A stretch of DNA of 9,648 bases from CAYRVX01 sp964642165 (GTDB taxonomy: Bacteria; Planctomycetota; Phycisphaerae; SM23-33), in assembly GCA_964642165.1 (NCBI GenBank), contig CAZXOC010000283.1, positions 1 through 9,648 on the forward strand. Reading direction: 5' to 3'. Numbering within the stretch: position 1 is the first letter of the stretch; each line of letters starts with the position of its first letter. Positions 8,601 to 9,648 of this stretch are shown piece after piece. The notes beneath the pieces were generated by a model that was given only the letters and a program-made list of their open reading frames with translations, was not told the DNA's origin and did not search any database. Both the position numbers and the translations under genes were made by a program.

Positions 8601-8923
8601 GGACACGGTTCGACCCGACGCACTTCACCGTGCCGGGCCGGTGGACCTCACCGCGGGGCGAGCCCACCTGGGCGCGGATCATCGCGGTGGACGCCGGCGG
8701 CAAGGAGGTTGAGGCGAAGCCCGGCACGAAGCTAAAGGCAGCCGCCGCCGAGCTGGCCTTCCCCGGCGCGAAGTGGAACCTGGCGTTCGCCTTCACCCCG
8801 TCGCAGCCGGTGACATTCAACGGTGCTGGAATGCAGTTCCCCATCGGATCACTCAACGGCGATGCCTGGTCTGTGGGCTTCTGCAAGCCCGGCCAACTGG
8901 ACGCCTGGCGCAGGGGACGTTAG
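5654..8923 (+). CDS. Secreted heparinase II/III-type polysaccharide lyase with a NEW3-like domain
   Basis: The product is 1089 residues, longer than typical lyases of this type (about 700-800). Residues 1-26 are a Sec signal peptide (hydrophobic ALTLILVMF, cleavage near SEA-AS). Residues about 35-330 resemble the alpha/alpha-toroid of heparinase II/III and alginate lyases: FFMPAEERARI, Asn179 in TPNLVF, and DGGPWHEAPIY (226-236). Residues about 385-700 resemble the family's beta-sandwich, with GYGHDHSDKF (His408, His410) and RNTIAHNG (Arg442, His448, Asn449). Family members cleave uronic-acid polysaccharides by beta-elimination using Asn, His and Tyr residues; I infer the active-site assignment here. 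Residues about 770-870 look like a NEW3 domain (TFTVKNT, LPAGVTVEP, LPPGATAQVQV), and the last ~210 are unrecognised beta-rich sequence. The substrate cannot be read from sequence: alginate, glycosaminoglycan or another acidic polysaccharide are all possible. It sits 43 bases after the FGE-fold gene and 27 before the lipoprotein gene, as in an operon. Confidence 0.88.
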   Translation: MFIGRSYPALTLILVMFCGPATSEAASDAPTHGRPFFMPAEERARIQQLIATQEWAKADYARIQKAAGKGDGFLAAFLYALDGAPEYVPIAQKWLLKRFGANSGTTRRARAALNSPTFFKAGVPHLSDVFYDTDFSPHIAFDWVYNGLEPAARREIQQGISAFMHFKMRCMDRWGQTPNLVFKPTAIVAFAGLALQERELIDWGFHRKPGSSIGGYFHVLNRMLKDGGPWHEAPIYPFAHTDIYCMAMVSRYRSLYDGKDWWSAEAPNGGSPKGLMDYYIDTAYPIERTGFGRGQVRLVTYGDGATNAMHDLFLVNPAGAALDGTKALVAAYNASGDPRLAPFVAMVPDYRPTLIDRRPLPEKIELPAAPSKIWPDYGLAILRAEESPAYWKSDAPVAFQLMTKGYGHDHSDKFSIIFHGAGRLLYPDYNAIQYENANIGWTRNTIAHNGLMVDEGDTGSVRDCDVRHAFTPEMKYLATSASGVFEKVDQTRVLLLTREYLLDVFYAASPTPRVYDYLLHSFGMPRPAQPDLFKPSDALDRRFWLVSDRRAMTTDKPWALDFVIKEQPGSRKGKFGPEWYDHTAAVRVTMAGESKTLVTHGISGIELGKQVKRTFDRLGMLIVRRAGVRRTVFVATHEPHANAAKPQITEVTRLAQSERALLVRVKAADYTDYAAVSFRPQPDKPEHVLAAADDPKTRVAFKDYGYLRVREDGAAVARGGWTGLRIPAAKAALTLNGQPARAKVAGDYLVFGTLPEAQTALVEPECPFPVTPNAAVARLARGERRAVTFTVKNTLKQSITGTLAFELPAGVTVEPAAPQFGPLPPGATAQVQVTCIAGKDAAQGKWLIPYRVSYRAGRIAREVRTAALPLHLVVGPVLEYVYRHPKRNVFRVSAPRYVVDMDMDSGLTRYLADDDGAVRLEGRPLFTFSDGKKPWLFDGCTNNYTWPSSVPAALTGAPSAYGTCRYRMSFKPDRITTRMDSGWTRFDPTHFTVPGRWTSPRGEPTWARIIAVDAGGKEVEAKPGTKLKAAAAELAFPGAKWNLAFAFTPSQPVTFNGAGMQFPIGSLNGDAWSVGFCKPGQLDAWRRGR

Positions 8924-8938
8924 TTGTCGCCCAGAGAC

Positions 8939-8945
8939 AGAGGAG
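8939..8945 (+). promoter_or_regulatory. Ribosome binding site for the lipoprotein gene
   Basis: AGAGGAG lies five bases before ATG 8951. It selects 8951 over the longer open frame beginning at 8924, directly after the lyase stop codon. Confidence 0.75.
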
Positions 8946-8950
8946 AAACC

Positions 8951-9427
8951 ATGAAGCGAGTGAGCGTCGGGACCTTCTGCGTCTTGTCGGCCCTGGGGTC
9001 CCTGGGCGGGTGTGCCGGGGTTGAAACCGCCACGGAGATCGATGCGATGGCAAGATACCAGGAACTGGCCGGGACCGAATGGCGGCAGGTCCTTCACGAC
9101 CGCTGCACGGGCAACTGGCAGGATACGTGGTTCCTCGACGGCCGAAAGGCCACGGTGACCAACGGGCCCGACGGCATGACATTCACAGCGGGCCCGACGG
9201 CCGGCGACGACGCCTGCCATGCGGTGCTCTGGACGAAGCGCAGCTTCCGGGGCGACCTCAAGATCGACTACGAGTACACCAGGACCGACTCCGCGGTCCG
9301 CTACGTCACCATTCTATATATCCAGGCGACCGGCAGCGGCGACGCCGAGCACCCCAGGGACATCGCCGCGTGGTCGGCCCTGCGGACCGTTGTCCCCCCG
9401 AATAATCCCGTCACGACGGTGCGGTAA
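8951..9427 (+). CDS. Predicted lipoprotein resembling the N-terminal part of DUF1961 proteins, probably truncated
   Basis: This frame encodes 158 residues. Residues 1-21 form a lipoprotein signal peptide (Lys2, Arg3, a hydrophobic core and the lipobox LGGC with Cys21), so the product should be anchored in a membrane. The mature part has WFLDG, GMTFTAGP, HAVLWTKRSF, LKIDYEYTR and VTILYIQATG. This fits the concanavalin-like DUF1961 group found in polysaccharide-degradation loci, as far as I recall the family. Members I recall continue well beyond the WSALR segment, with another half containing a conserved HISY-like stretch. Here the frame runs into a proline-rich tail (VVPPNNP) and stops. Neither other forward frame downstream restores the expected continuation, so a deletion, insertion or misassembly near 9395 is more likely than a single frameshift. 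Carbohydrate binding or lyase activity is possible but unproven. Confidence 0.75.
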   Translation: MKRVSVGTFCVLSALGSLGGCAGVETATEIDAMARYQELAGTEWRQVLHDRCTGNWQDTWFLDGRKATVTNGPDGMTFTAGPTAGDDACHAVLWTKRSFRGDLKIDYEYTRTDSAVRYVTILYIQATGSGDAEHPRDIAAWSALRTVVPPNNPVTTVR

Positions 9428-9648
9428 GGACTTACAACAGATTGCCATCGGAGGTGTTCTGTGCTGTCCGACGCCCATAGGTCCGGCCATCGACATCTTC
9501 CGAAGGCTCTGGAGTGGCCCAGTATGCGTCGGAAAACTGCTTGGGTACAGCCTCTAGCGGCAATCGGCCGACAGGCGGCTCATTTCCGCTAGCCCGAAGT
9601 TCCAGCCTTTCCGGGGGGTGATTCTGCCATAAGCGGCTGTCTGGCCGC
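9428..9648. other. Gene-poor tail with no convincing coding region
   Basis: The base composition is less GC-rich in the first half than in the genes before it. A 43-codon frame (GTG 9461 to TAG 9590-9592) follows a GGAGG at 9450-9454 but has no recognisable features. The segment ends in an imperfect inverted repeat. No terminator with a T tract, tRNA or transposase fragment was recognised. Confidence 0.5.
9565..9647. repeat. Imperfect inverted repeat at the window end
   Basis: The left arm 9565-9583 (CGGCCGACAGGCGGCTCAT) and the reverse complement of the right arm 9629-9647 match at 16 of 20 aligned columns, with one base bulged on each side. The 45-base loop is GC-rich. It could be a transcript hairpin, the end of a small mobile or repetitive element, or chance in GC-rich DNA. 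Confidence 0.4.

Noticed and set aside
9461..9592. A 43-codon frame starting at GTG 9461 with a GGAGG at 9450-9454.
   Set aside because: It is short, shows no recognisable motif and lies in sequence of unlike composition. The ribosome-site match alone is weak evidence.
1..9648. CRISPR arrays, tRNA or rRNA genes, transposases, toxin-antitoxin or phage-defence genes.
   Set aside because: None was seen on reading both strands: no regularly spaced repeats, no tRNA-like folds and no matching protein motifs.

Overview
The window is a stretch of GC-rich DNA with five to six genes, all on the + strand and closely spaced. It looks like one operon for secreted polysaccharide breakdown. Large exported proteins built from discoidin-like, SUMF1/FGE-fold, heparinase II/III, NEW3 and DUF1961-like parts are typical of Planctomycetota and related PVC bacteria. 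That placement is inferred from style and composition; no marker gene is present. A run of exactly 100 N shows this is a scaffold from a draft or metagenome assembly.

Layout: (1) 1-645, the C-terminal part of a protein ending in a discoidin (F5/8 type C)-like module, cut by the window edge. (2) 676-1574 and 1675-3859, two pieces of what is most simply one long secreted protein interrupted by the gap. It holds two tandem copies of a unit made of a ~165-residue beta domain plus a SUMF1/FGE-fold domain. (3) 3860-4005, a spacer with a perfect 7-bp hairpin close to the next start. (4) 4006-5610, a secreted FGE-fold protein with an unrecognised ~260-residue C-terminal beta-rich domain. (5) 5654-8923, a 1089-residue secreted heparinase II/III-type polysaccharide lyase with a NEW3-like domain and an unrecognised C-terminal domain. 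(6) 8951-9427, a predicted lipoprotein resembling the N-terminal part of DUF1961-type proteins, apparently truncated. (7) 9428-9648, sequence without a convincing gene, ending in an imperfect inverted repeat.

How the parts may work together (inference): the lyase would cleave a uronic-acid-containing, possibly sulfated, polysaccharide outside the cytoplasm. The discoidin, DUF1961-like and FGE-fold modules would bind glycan or cell surface. FGE-fold proteins normally suggest sulfatase maturation, but no sulfatase is seen here. Neither of the two FGE-fold domains whose key region can be read with confidence keeps the catalytic cysteine pair, and the third shows no such pair in its readable part. 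The most unusual aspect is therefore a set of apparently non-catalytic FGE-fold proteins, one tandemly duplicated, packed against a lyase.
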